A stretch of DNA of 6,124 nt. Source: Dysgonamonadaceae bacterium (GTDB lineage: Bacteria > Bacteroidota > Bacteroidia > Bacteroidales > Azobacteroidaceae). Both the position numbers and the translations under genes were made by a program. Location: positions 1-6,124 of the forward strand of contig JAIRSN010000126.1 of the NCBI GenBank assembly GCA_031255425.1. The letters are read 5' to 3'. Numbering within the stretch: the stretch's first letter is position 1; every line of letters begins with the position of its first letter. Positions 1-6,009 of this stretch are shown here, piece by piece. The notes beneath the pieces were generated by a model. The model was not told the origin of the DNA. It searched no databases and saw nothing but the letters and a program-made list of their open reading frames with translations.

Positions 1-1
1 C

Positions 2-334
2 GGAAAGGTAACCACGGAATGGAATTGGGGCGAAGCCGTCATCACCGTCACCACCGCCGACGGCGGCTATACCGCCTCCTGCACCGTCACCGTCGTTCCC
101 CCCACCACACTAAACAATCCCACCCCCCTATTCTCCATCTACCCAAACCCATTTACCAATTATCTCATAGTCCACATTCCCACAACACAACCAATCAACA
201 TCTACAACCTCTCGGGACAATGCGTATATAAGAGCACGCTTTACGCCGGAACCAACAAAATAGATACTTCCCATTTACCCAACGGCTTCTATGTAGTCAA
301 ATGCGGCGACGAAAGCCTGAAAATGGTTAAATAG
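2..334 (+). CDS. C-terminal part of a T9SS-secreted Big_2-domain protein (5' end outside window)
   Basis: Reading from base 2 gives 110 codons that stay open to TAG at 332-334 with no start in the window, so this is the tail of a larger gene. Residues 1-32 read like the last strands of a bacterial Ig-like Big_2 domain (GEAVITVTTADGGYTASC, then TVTVV). A proline/threonine-rich linker follows (about 33-43). The rest matches a T9SS type A sorting domain: the SIYPNPF motif at 45-51, IYNLSGQCVY in the middle, and LPNGFYVVKC near the end, finishing at KMVK. In this family the C-terminal domain directs export across the outer membrane by type IX secretion and is then usually removed as the protein is anchored or released. 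The protein is therefore inferred to be cell-surface or secreted. Its catalytic or binding part lies upstream and cannot be named. The 3' half uses many CCC/ACC/ACA codons, giving a pyrimidine-rich strand. Confidence 0.87.
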   Translation, partial: GKVTTEWNWGEAVITVTTADGGYTASCTVTVVPPTTLNNPTPLFSIYPNPFTNYLIVHIPTTQPINIYNLSGQCVYKSTLYAGTNKIDTSHLPNGFYVVKCGDESLKMVK

Positions 335-545
335 GCAAAATGGGAAGTTGAAAATTTATTCAACTCTGCAAGTGCAAATGCGTATAATTTTAGATACAAA
401 GAGATTAGAAGCATTACAAGTTCGCAGCCAAAAGGATTTTCCGTTTTACAACAAAGAGGAGGTCGTCTGAAAAAGCATAGATTACCTCCTTGTTCCAAGC
501 GGTTGCGCCGTTTAAGAATTTAATAGGTAATTCAATTTATTTTTT
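335..545. other. Intergenic stretch without a convincing gene
   Basis: No plausible gene is seen on either strand. A minus-strand open frame over 289-498 overlaps the coding end of the preceding gene and has no family resemblance that I recognise. The stretch holds an A/T-rich inverted repeat just after the stop codon (AGTTGAA 346-352 with TTCAACT 359-365, 6-base loop, no T-run), the hairpin at 450-494 listed separately, and a weak A/T hairpin followed by a T-run at 516-547. Any transcript from the preceding gene probably ends somewhere here, but no strong GC-rich intrinsic terminator is present. Confidence 0.5.
450..494 (+). other. Hairpin pairing AGGAGGT with ACCTCCT
   Basis: AGGAGGT (457-463) is perfectly complementary to ACCTCCT (484-490), and the stem continues past an AAG bulge with AACA (450-453) to TGTT (491-494). 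The loop is 20 bases. The left arm equals a full Shine-Dalgarno sequence and the right arm equals the anti-Shine-Dalgarno core of 16S rRNA. No start codon with a sensible frame follows, so a role in translation is not shown. Confidence 0.4.
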
Positions 546-547
546 TT
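516..547 (+). terminator. Weak candidate terminator
   Basis: GAATT (516-520) can pair with AATTC (529-533) across an 8-base loop. An A/T stretch and a run of eight T (540-547) follow shortly after. The stem has only one G-C pair, so this is a poor intrinsic terminator. It is listed because nothing better separates the first gene from the repeat array. Confidence 0.22.
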
Positions 548-571
548 GTTTTCGGGAGCTTCCGCAACCAT

Positions 572-804
572 GAATTCAGTTGGAAAGCAACCTCCGGCGG
601 CGGGCGGAAGTAAGAATTCAGTTGAAAAGTTACTTCCGGCGGTGGGCGGAAGTAAGAATTCAGTTGAAAAGTTACTTCCGGCGGTGGGCGGAAGTAAGAA
701 TACGGTTGGAAAGTTACTTCCGGCGGCGGGCGGAAGTAAGAATACGGTTGGAAAGTTACTTCCGGCGGCGGGCGGAAGTAAGAATTCAGTTGGAAAGTTA
801 CTTC
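572..804 (+). repeat. Tandem array of 42-bp palindromic units, five full copies plus a half copy
   Basis: Units begin at 572, 614, 656, 698 and 740, each exactly 42 bases, with a partial sixth from 782 to 804. Each unit starts GAATTC or GAATAC and contains the arms TTACTTCCG and CGGAAGTAA, which are perfect 9-base reverse complements separated by 8 bases (for example 630-638 and 647-655). Arms of neighbouring units are also complementary, across a 16-base spacer, so the array can fold in two registers. Units 2 and 3 are identical, and units 4 and 5 are identical, which suggests recent adjacent duplication. Unit 1 has a decayed left arm, as expected at an array edge. The unit has 14 codons' length and no stop in at least two frames, so it produces long open frames (a repeated GGSKNSVEKLLPAV peptide). 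These are probably incidental, because the best one runs on through the terminator and promoter downstream. The array is much more GC-rich than its flanks. Confidence 0.93.
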
Positions 805-843
805 TGATCGCTCTTTTTTGCCTTATTGCTTCAAAAAAACAAA

Positions 844-865
844 AGACACTGCGTGTCTGTTTTTT
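844..865 (+). terminator. Intrinsic terminator downstream of the repeat array
   Basis: AGACAC (844-849) and GTGTCT (853-858) form a perfect stem with a TGC loop, followed by G and a T-run at 860-865. An A-rich stretch upstream (834-844) means the structure could also stop transcription coming from the other strand. It would end any transcript crossing the repeat array and isolate the next promoter. Confidence 0.65.
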
Positions 866-891
866 ATTTTCGAAGAATCTTAGTACTTTTG
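860..891 (+). promoter_or_regulatory. Bacteroidota-type promoter for the FISUMP gene
   Basis: TACTTTTG at 884-891 fits the TAnnTTTG -7 box of the Bacteroidota primary sigma factor. At the expected 19-21 base spacing upstream lies TTTT (860-863), a near match to the TTTG -33 box, inside the T-run of the preceding terminator. Transcription would begin near 898, giving a leader of roughly 480 bases before the ATG at 1380. I found no better -7 match between here and the gene. Confidence 0.5.
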
Positions 892-970
892 TGCAGTTTT
901 AAATAGAAACAGAAAAATAAGAAACAGAAAAAAAGAGTTGATATTACATAATTAAAGAAAGCGTTCGCTT

Positions 971-1096
971 TTATTCTTCTATCTGAAACTTCAACAATTT
1001 CAATATTGGCAAGAATAAGTAAGTAGGCGCTCACGTCAGATGCGTGGGTGTAACTTGTTTGCCAATAGGGTAGTTGAAGACCTCAGATACGAATAA
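971..1096 (+). ncRNA. Candidate structured RNA element in the leader of the FISUMP gene
   Basis: One long, repeatedly interrupted stem accounts for almost the whole element. TTATTC (971-976) pairs with GAATAA (1091-1096), TATCTGA (980-986) with TCAGATA (1083-1089), and CTTCAAC (989-995) with GTTGAAG (1073-1079). TATTGGCAA (1004-1012) pairs with TTGCCAATA (1059-1067). An apical stem CGCTCACG (1028-1035) pairs with CGTGGGTG (1043-1050), including two G-U pairs, around the 7-base loop TCAGATG. That is about 37 base pairs, with small internal loops between helices. It lies wholly noncoding, downstream of a promoter and upstream of a secreted-protein gene, so a cis-regulatory leader or small RNA is plausible. 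A palindromic mobile element (MITE-like) is an alternative, although I see no flanking target duplication. I do not recognise a named riboswitch. A small hairpin just before it (AAAGC 958-962 with GCTTT 967-971) shares one base with the outer helix. Confidence 0.5.
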
Positions 1097-1105
1097 AGTT
1101 ATAAA

Positions 1106-1144
1106 TCCCGCGCTTCGCATTTTTAAATAGCTTCACTTTCGGGA
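1106..1144 (+). other. Short leader hairpin
   Basis: TCCCG (1106-1110) pairs with CGGGA (1140-1144) across a 29-base A/T-rich loop, which itself contains a tiny GCG/CGC stem at 1110-1118. The stem is only five pairs, so it may be chance. Confidence 0.25.
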
Positions 1145-1196
1145 CACAGGAAGCACAATAAACAACAACGAAACAGATAAAAAACACATAAGAAAT

Positions 1197-1327
1197 TCCG
1201 GAAAAAGGTAAAGGCAACTTTTTTTGAACACAAACCCATCCAAATCCTGTACTGCCGAGTCATTTATTACGCAACAACAGTTGCATCTCATGTTTATAAA
1301 GCGGGAGTTGTCTTTACCGGAACCGGA
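1197..1327 (+). other. Second long stem-loop in the FISUMP leader
   Basis: GGTAAAGGCAACT (1207-1219) is complementary to AGTTGTCTTTACC (1306-1318) at 12 of 13 positions. An outer helix TCCGG (1197-1201) with CCGGA (1323-1327) extends it past a small internal loop. Within the large loop, GCAAC (1271-1275) and GTTGC (1280-1284) make a tetraloop hairpin. The structure ends 52 bases before the start codon. The remaining leader to 1379 is A-rich (AAAAAAAAGAAAG just before the ATG), typical of Bacteroidota translation starts without a strong Shine-Dalgarno site. Confidence 0.4.
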
Positions 1328-1379
1328 TAAAAAGAAAGAAACAGGAAATCAGTAATCATTATATATAAAAAAAAGAAAG

Positions 1380-2450
1380 ATGAAACAGAAATCATTGATT
1401 TTAGTGTTGGCGCTTGTCATGACAGGCGCGGCAAGTGTGAAAGCGCAAGTGTTGATCGGCGAACGGGCAAACGGGGAACCGCACGACGGGGCGATTCTGG
1501 ATTTAGCGCCCGCCGCGGGAGCGAATTTGGGGTTGTTGCTGCCGAATGTGGCGTTGGGAATTACGCCCGGCGAATTTATTTTGGTGCCGGAAGAAGGAAC
1601 CGGAAATTTCGACAGTGTAAAGGAATCCGCCACCGGAATGGTTGTGTACAACACCGCGAGCGTGCTGGACGGCGTGGGGATTTATGTTTGGACCGGTGCC
1701 GCGTGGGTGTTGCTTTACAGCGCTTCCTGCCCGGACGAAGTAAAGGATTATGAGGGAAATACGTATCTCTCGGCGCATTTCGGCACAGCGGGCTGCTGGA
1801 TGACGCAGAACCTGCGGTCGACACGGAACGACAAGCAGACGGTGACAGCCGGAACAAATACCGGGGACGAAAATCTCCCTTACTATTATTATCCGAACGC
1901 TGAGCCCACTATCCTGGACGCCGGAAATCACCCGGAATACGGGCTGCTCTATACTTGGGCGGCAGCCAATGCCGGGACTGCTCCGGAGGATGCGGATCCG
2001 AATCCGAAGAACCGGCAGGGAATCTGTCCCGCAGGCTGGCATTTGCCAACGGCTGCGGAATGGCAGGAATTGGAACACGTTATTGCCGGAAGCGCTATCG
2101 GAGTGTATTCGGACATCGGGCCGGTAGATTATACAGAACCTGGAAATGATCATTTTTTCGGAAATCACGGGCAAAAGATGAAAAGCCAGGTGTGGGTGAA
2201 TGGGATAGATTCCAAAGGCACCAGCAATGCAAGCGATGCAAACGGCTTCGATGTACTGCTTGTGGGCGCCACCGCTGCGGGCGCTGCGGGGGGGTATGGT
2301 TCTCATGCATTTTTCTGGTCGAGCAGTGGTGCGGGCACGGAAGAAGACCTTTTTGCAGAATTATTTATCTTATGGGAGAAATCAAATGGAGTGTCGCCCG
2401 TGCCTTACCCCAAATCCCTTTTATTTAGCGTCCGCTGCAAGCGAAACTGA
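1380..2450 (+). CDS. Secreted FISUMP-domain protein of unknown function
   Basis: The 356-residue product begins with a clear type I signal peptide: MKQK, a hydrophobic core at 5-18, and likely cleavage after VKA at residue 22. Residues 23-112 form an N-terminal region with GAILDL (37-42), LGLLLPNVAL (50-59), TGMVVYNT (85-92) and GIYVWTGAAW (100-109), phrases common near the start of such Bacteroidota surface proteins. From about residue 117 it matches the 'Fibrobacter succinogenes major paralogous' domain: CWMTQNLR (139-146), YGLLYTWAAAN (187-197), GICPAGWHLPTAAEW (214-228), FFWSSS, and a C-terminal SVRCKRN. The domain looks complete. No lipobox and no T9SS tail are visible, so periplasmic or outer-surface location is inferred from the signal peptide alone. 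The molecular role of FISUMP domains is not established. ATG 1380 is chosen because it starts the signal peptide directly. The gene appears monocistronic, with a long structured leader and a strong terminator after it. Confidence 0.88.
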   Translation: MKQKSLILVLALVMTGAASVKAQVLIGERANGEPHDGAILDLAPAAGANLGLLLPNVALGITPGEFILVPEEGTGNFDSVKESATGMVVYNTASVLDGVGIYVWTGAAWVLLYSASCPDEVKDYEGNTYLSAHFGTAGCWMTQNLRSTRNDKQTVTAGTNTGDENLPYYYYPNAEPTILDAGNHPEYGLLYTWAAANAGTAPEDADPNPKNRQGICPAGWHLPTAAEWQELEHVIAGSAIGVYSDIGPVDYTEPGNDHFFGNHGQKMKSQVWVNGIDSKGTSNASDANGFDVLLVGATAAGAAGGYGSHAFFWSSSGAGTEEDLFAELFILWEKSNGVSPVPYPKSLLFSVRCKRN

Positions 2451-2461
2451 GCATTCACAAC

Positions 2462-2478
2462 CAGACAGAAGCTGTCTG
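2462..2478 (+). other. Perfect short hairpin after the FISUMP stop codon
   Basis: CAGACAG (2462-2468) and CTGTCTG (2472-2478) are exact reverse complements with a 3-base loop, 11 bases past the stop codon. No T-run follows. It probably belongs to the 3' end structure with the terminator just downstream, and may protect the mRNA end. Confidence 0.45.
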
Positions 2479-2483
2479 CCTGT

Positions 2484-2524
2484 AAAAGCGCCGGGGGTTG
2501 ATGGATTCAGCCCCCTTGCTTTTT
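2484..2524 (+). terminator. Strong intrinsic terminator of the FISUMP gene
   Basis: GGGGGTTGA (2493-2501) pairs with TCAGCCCCC (2507-2515), including one G-U pair, around a 5-base loop. TTGC and a run of five T (2520-2524) follow. AAAAGC (2484-2489) with GCTTTT (2518-2523) can extend the stem outward. This is the best terminator in the window and separates the FISUMP gene from the peptidase unit. Confidence 0.8.
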
Positions 2525-2561
2525 AACAGGGGGGGATGATGTGTAATTGTGGATTTTGTGC

Positions 2562-2569
2562 TATCTTTG
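2562..2569 (+). promoter_or_regulatory. Promoter -7 box of the peptidase unit
   Basis: TATCTTTG matches the Bacteroidota TAnnTTTG -7 box exactly. No clear TTTG -33 box is present at the right distance (around 2538-2542 it reads GATGT). Transcription would begin near 2576, leaving a leader of about 30 bases to the ATG at 2606. That placement argues against the upstream in-frame GTG at 2549, which would lie outside the transcript. Confidence 0.55.
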
Positions 2570-2605
2570 TTACCATTTTATACCCAAATAATTTTTAGTA
2601 AAATC

Positions 2606-4639
2606 ATGAAAAAACAAATTATTTTTTTAGCAATCATTGTAGTTACATTATCTGCTTGTAAAGAGAACAAAAAGGAAACCGTGAAAGGAATCAGCCTCGA
2701 AAACCTGGATCCTTCCGCCGTTCCGGGAAATGATTTTTATCAATTTGCCTGCGGCGGATGGCTCGCCTCGAATCCCCTGAAACCCGAATATGCCCGTTTC
2801 GGTACATTCGATGCCCTGCGGGAAAAAAGCCGCGAACAGGTGAAGAATTTAATCAACGAACTCTCCCTGCAAACCCATCAACCCGGAAGCGTGGCGCAAA
2901 AAATCGGCGACCTCTATGCCCTGGCGATGGACAGTGTCCGCCTGAACGCGGAAGGCGCAACGCCTCTCTTGCCCTACCTCAATAAACTCCAGGCTGTCAG
3001 CGATAAATCGGAACTAACCGCCGTCCTTGCCGGCATGTTCCGCGATGGGATGTCGCCCTTCTTTCATCCCTTCGTGTCTGCCGACGACAGGAACAGCGCC
3101 ATCAATATTTTCCACCTCTATCAGGGAGGTTATTCCCTGCCCGACCGCGACTATTACCTGGAAAAAACGGAAAAAGCAACGGAAATCCGCACCAAATACA
3201 TCGAATTGGTAGAGCAGTTGTTCGTCCTGTCGGGATACGCGCCCGAAGAAGCTGCCAAGGCTTCGGCGGCAACGATGGCGATCGAAACGCAACTGGCAAA
3301 AGCCGCTTTCCCCCGCGAAAAACTGCGCGACCCGGTGATGAATTATCACAAAATCACGGTCGAAGAATTGGCGCGCAAGGTTTCCTGCATCGACTGGCCG
3401 TTGTTCTTTCAAACCATTGGAATCAAAGGGATTCAGGAATTGAACCTTTCGCAGGCGGAACCCCTTTCCGAGGTCAATAAAGTGCTGGCAAGCGCTTCGT
3501 TGACCGATATTAAGTATTATTTATCGTGGAATGCGATTCTCGCTTCGTCTTCTTTTTTGAGCGATGCGTATTCGGATGCTACTTTTGAATTTTTCGGGAA
3601 AACTTTGTCGGGAAAAGAACAGCAACAGGAACGCTGGAAACGTGCCGTCAACGTGATAGACGGCGGATTGGGAGAAGCCGTCGGGCAATTTTATGTCGAA
3701 AAGTATTTTCCCCCGGCAGCCAAGGAAAAAATGTTGAACTTGGTGCAGAATCTCCAGGTTTCCCTGAGCGAACGAATCACCAATCTCCCGTGGATGAGCG
3801 AAGAAACAAAGGAAAAAGCGCAGGAAAAGCTGGGCGTTTTCCATGTCAAGATCGGTTATCCCGACAAGTGGAGGGATTATTCCAAGTTGGATATTAATGT
3901 AGAAGAATCGTACGTGGAAAATATCGTGCGTTCCAATAATTTTGATTTCGATTACATGATCGGCAAGTTCAATCAGCCGGTCGACCGGGACGAATGGTTT
4001 ATGAATCCGCAAACGGTGAATGCCTATTACAATCCGACAACCAACGAAATCTGTTTTCCTGCCGCCATCCTTCAGCCGCCGTTTTTCAATATAGATGCGG
4101 ACGATGCCGTTAATTACGGCGCCATCGGCGTGGTGATCGGGCACGAAATGACACATGCGTTCGACGACCAGGGACGGCAATACGACAAGGACGGCAACCT
4201 GAAAGACTGGTGGACCGCCGAAGATGCCAACCGCTTCAAAGAACGGGCGCAAGTCTTGGTCGACTGCTTCGACCGCATCGTCGTATTGGACACCGTCCAC
4301 GCCAACGGACGCTATACCTTGGGCGAAAATATTGCCGACCAGGGCGGGTTGCAAGTGTCGTGGCAAGCCTACCAAAACACCTTAAAGGGAAAAGAAACGC
4401 CCGCTCCGATAGACGGTTACACCGATGCTCAACGCTTCTTCCTGGGTTATGCAACGGTTTGGGCAAGCAATATCCGCGATGCCGAAATCCTGCGGCTCAC
4501 CAAGGTCGACCCGCATTCGCTGGCGAAATGGCGGGTAAACGGCGCCTTGCCCCAGGTGGACGCCTGGTACGATGCGTTCGATATTACGCCGGATCAGGCA
4601 TTGTATGTCCCGAAGGAAAACCGCGTGGCGATCTGGTGA
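2606..4639 (+). CDS. pepO: M13-family zinc endopeptidase lipoprotein (PepO/neprilysin-like)
   Basis: The 677-residue product is a complete M13 metallopeptidase, a family that cleaves peptides on the N-terminal side of hydrophobic residues. It has a lipoprotein signal with lipobox LSAC and lipidated Cys18, so it is membrane-anchored on the periplasmic side or at the cell surface. The N-terminal M13 domain begins with GNDFYQFACGGW (41-52). The catalytic C-terminal domain carries the substrate-binding NAYYNP (472-477), the zinc motif HEMTH (513-517, catalytic Glu514) and ENIAD (574-578, zinc ligand Glu574 and supporting Asp578). His637 and Arg643 in DPHSLAKWR align with neprilysin His711 and Arg717. 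It ends in NRVAIW, as is usual for the family. All key residues are present, and the length is close to that of bacterial PepO. ATG 2606 is chosen over GTG 2549 because it starts the signal peptide and lies downstream of the -7 box. It is likely co-transcribed with the DUF3078 gene 23 bases downstream. The symbol follows common usage for this family and does not prove a specific substrate. Confidence 0.95.
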   Translation: MKKQIIFLAIIVVTLSACKENKKETVKGISLENLDPSAVPGNDFYQFACGGWLASNPLKPEYARFGTFDALREKSREQVKNLINELSLQTHQPGSVAQKIGDLYALAMDSVRLNAEGATPLLPYLNKLQAVSDKSELTAVLAGMFRDGMSPFFHPFVSADDRNSAINIFHLYQGGYSLPDRDYYLEKTEKATEIRTKYIELVEQLFVLSGYAPEEAAKASAATMAIETQLAKAAFPREKLRDPVMNYHKITVEELARKVSCIDWPLFFQTIGIKGIQELNLSQAEPLSEVNKVLASASLTDIKYYLSWNAILASSSFLSDAYSDATFEFFGKTLSGKEQQQERWKRAVNVIDGGLGEAVGQFYVEKYFPPAAKEKMLNLVQNLQVSLSERITNLPWMSEETKEKAQEKLGVFHVKIGYPDKWRDYSKLDINVEESYVENIVRSNNFDFDYMIGKFNQPVDRDEWFMNPQTVNAYYNPTTNEICFPAAILQPPFFNIDADDAVNYGAIGVVIGHEMTHAFDDQGRQYDKDGNLKDWWTAEDANRFKERAQVLVDCFDRIVVLDTVHANGRYTLGENIADQGGLQVSWQAYQNTLKGKETPAPIDGYTDAQRFFLGYATVWASNIRDAEILRLTKVDPHSLAKWRVNGALPQVDAWYDAFDITPDQALYVPKENRVAIW

Positions 4640-4662
4640 AATAAAAAAACTTTTTTTTAACC

Positions 4663-5931
4663 ATGCTTTATTATTTTCCATATAAAGAAAAATTGATTTC
4701 ACTACTGATGCTGGCGGCGGTCTTGTCCTGTCCGGTTTGTTTGACGGCACAGGACCGCTTTCCTTTCAATCCGTATTTTCTTCCCGTCGTTTTCGACGGG
4801 AAGATTTCGGATGATTTTTCCGTCACCTTGCCGGAAGATTCGATCCGGAAGGAGCCGGCACTCCGCCAAGCCTTCAAACTCCCGGAACCGCCCTTCGATC
4901 CGGAGAAAGCCGTCAACCGCCTGCGGAGAATGGCGTACCGCAGCTTTTTAAAGAACAACATGCGCGCCGTAAAGTATACATTGTCCGACTTTCCGGGCGA
5001 AGTGGAGAAGGTAGAAAAGATAAAGCCGAACATCTTCCAGCATATTTTCGCCATCGAAATTGAAACCGAAAAAGGCGACATCGACCGTTCCGCCCGCTTC
5101 ATTCCGAAACGGCAGTACTGGTCACGCAGCGGAAACAGCTTGCTGCAATTTTCGCAAAACTATATTTCCAAAAACTGGTACGACGGCGGAGTCGGCAACC
5201 TGAACCTGCTCAGCGTCCAGAATTACACGTCGAGTTACAAAAAGGGAATCGTCCGGTTCAACAATTTTGTCGAATGGAAACTGAGCTTTTACACCAATTC
5301 GAACGATACGGTGCGGAATTTCCGGTTGGGCGAAGATTTGATCCGTACCTACACCGATTTCGGGCTCAAAGCATTCAACGACAAGTGGTCTTATTCGAGC
5401 AACCTTGAGGTCAAAACCAAATTGCTGAGAAATTACAAGGAAAATTCGGACGAATACATTTCTTCCATCTTCTCGCCCTTGCAAATCAATATGGGTATTT
5501 TCGGGATGAAATACCAACTGCAAAAAACGTCGCCCAATGACAAGTACAAAAAGTGCAATTTATCCATCGACCTTTCTCTTTTGTCCCTGCAATATACGTG
5601 GTTGGCAGACAAAACGATCGATCCCATCCGTTACGGAATCAAAGAAGGCGAAAATTCCCTGCTGGACCTGGGTTCTACGCTGAATGCCAAAATCATTGTC
5701 CATTTCAACCGGCAGGTCACCTTCACTTCCCGGCTGAAATACTTTACAAACTACGAAAAAGTGATTCTGGAATCGGAAAACGAATTAAACCTGCCGATCA
5801 ACCGTTATTTTTCAACCCGCCTTTACGTGTACGGACGGTTCGACGACAGCAAAGGACTGAAAAGGGATCCGGATCTGAAATACTTTCAACTAAATGAATT
5901 ACTCAGTTTTGGCTTCAACTACAAATTTTGA
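4663..5931 (+). CDS. DUF3078-family predicted outer-membrane protein
   Basis: The 422-residue product starts with a signal peptide: positive residues at 8-10, a hydrophobic stretch at 11-27, and likely cleavage after LTA at residue 29 with QD next. Residues 30 to about 155 are a charged, proline-containing region. From about residue 160 the sequence resembles DUF3078: NYISKNWYDGGVGNLNLLS (Trp172), then alternating polar/aromatic strands such as FNNFVEWKLSFYTN, KWSYSSNLEVKTKL, PIRYGIKEGENSLLDLGS and FTSRLKYFTNYEKV. It ends with a terminal phenylalanine (FGFNYKF). This pattern fits an outer-membrane beta-barrel. The role of the family is unknown. Only 23 bases, with an A-run followed by a T-run, separate it from the peptidase gene and no promoter is visible, so the two are probably one operon. 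ATG 4663 is the only start that keeps the whole signal peptide. The T-rich leader offers no Shine-Dalgarno site. Confidence 0.87.
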   Translation: MLYYFPYKEKLISLLMLAAVLSCPVCLTAQDRFPFNPYFLPVVFDGKISDDFSVTLPEDSIRKEPALRQAFKLPEPPFDPEKAVNRLRRMAYRSFLKNNMRAVKYTLSDFPGEVEKVEKIKPNIFQHIFAIEIETEKGDIDRSARFIPKRQYWSRSGNSLLQFSQNYISKNWYDGGVGNLNLLSVQNYTSSYKKGIVRFNNFVEWKLSFYTNSNDTVRNFRLGEDLIRTYTDFGLKAFNDKWSYSSNLEVKTKLLRNYKENSDEYISSIFSPLQINMGIFGMKYQLQKTSPNDKYKKCNLSIDLSLLSLQYTWLADKTIDPIRYGIKEGENSLLDLGSTLNAKIIVHFNRQVTFTSRLKYFTNYEKVILESENELNLPINRYFSTRLYVYGRFDDSKGLKRDPDLKYFQLNELLSFGFNYKF

Positions 5932-5963
5932 TTCCGGAAACCGCGCAATCGAAAGAAATAATG

Positions 5964-5971
5964 TATATTTG
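5964..5971 (+). promoter_or_regulatory. Promoter -7 box of the Rpn-like gene
   Basis: TATATTTG matches the TAnnTTTG box. No TTTG is found at the -33 position (around 5940 it reads AACCG). Predicted transcription start is near 5978, about 32 bases before the ATG, the same geometry as the peptidase promoter. No clear terminator is seen between the DUF3078 stop codon and this box; the only symmetry is the short palindrome TTCCGGAA (5932-5939). Confidence 0.5.
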
Positions 5972-6009
5972 TATCCGTGTATTATATGAACCAATAAAAA
6001 ACAAAACAG

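Noticed and set aside
289..498. Minus-strand open frame of 69 codons
   Set aside because: It overlaps the coding end of the T9SS cargo gene, has no recognisable family and no supporting promoter; its cysteine- and leucine-rich peptide looks like chance.
572..804. CRISPR array
   Set aside because: The units are directly abutting and the intervening sequence is the same in each copy, so there are no unique spacers. No cas gene is present.
546..902. Open frame across the tandem array encoding a repeated GGSKNSVEKLLPAV-type peptide (TTG 546 or ATG 570)
   Set aside because: A 42-base unit without stops keeps frames open automatically, a second frame is equally open, and the tail of this frame runs through an intrinsic terminator and a promoter. 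No signal or recognised fold is seen.
1290..1355. Small upstream open frame of 21 codons (MFIKREL...) in the FISUMP leader
   Set aside because: It overlaps the right arm of a stem-loop and has no distinguishing codon pattern or ribosome-binding signal; short frames like this are expected by chance.
1503..2306. Long minus-strand open frame opposite the FISUMP gene (267 codons)
   Set aside because: It is antisense to a gene with a signal peptide and complete domain motifs. Its own peptide is rich in Arg/Ile/Pro without family motifs, typical of a shadow frame.
1380..2450. Diversity-generating retroelement target
   Set aside because: No reverse transcriptase, template repeat or Avd-like gene is in the window, and no near-duplicate of the 3' end of the gene was noticed.
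2549..2605. Extended N-terminus of the peptidase from GTG 2549
   Set aside because: It would put 19 residues before the lipoprotein signal peptide and overlap the TATCTTTG promoter box.
3521..4375. Long minus-strand open frame opposite the peptidase gene (284 codons)
   Set aside because: It lies antisense to the conserved M13 catalytic region, including HEMTH and ENIAD, and has no family features of its own.
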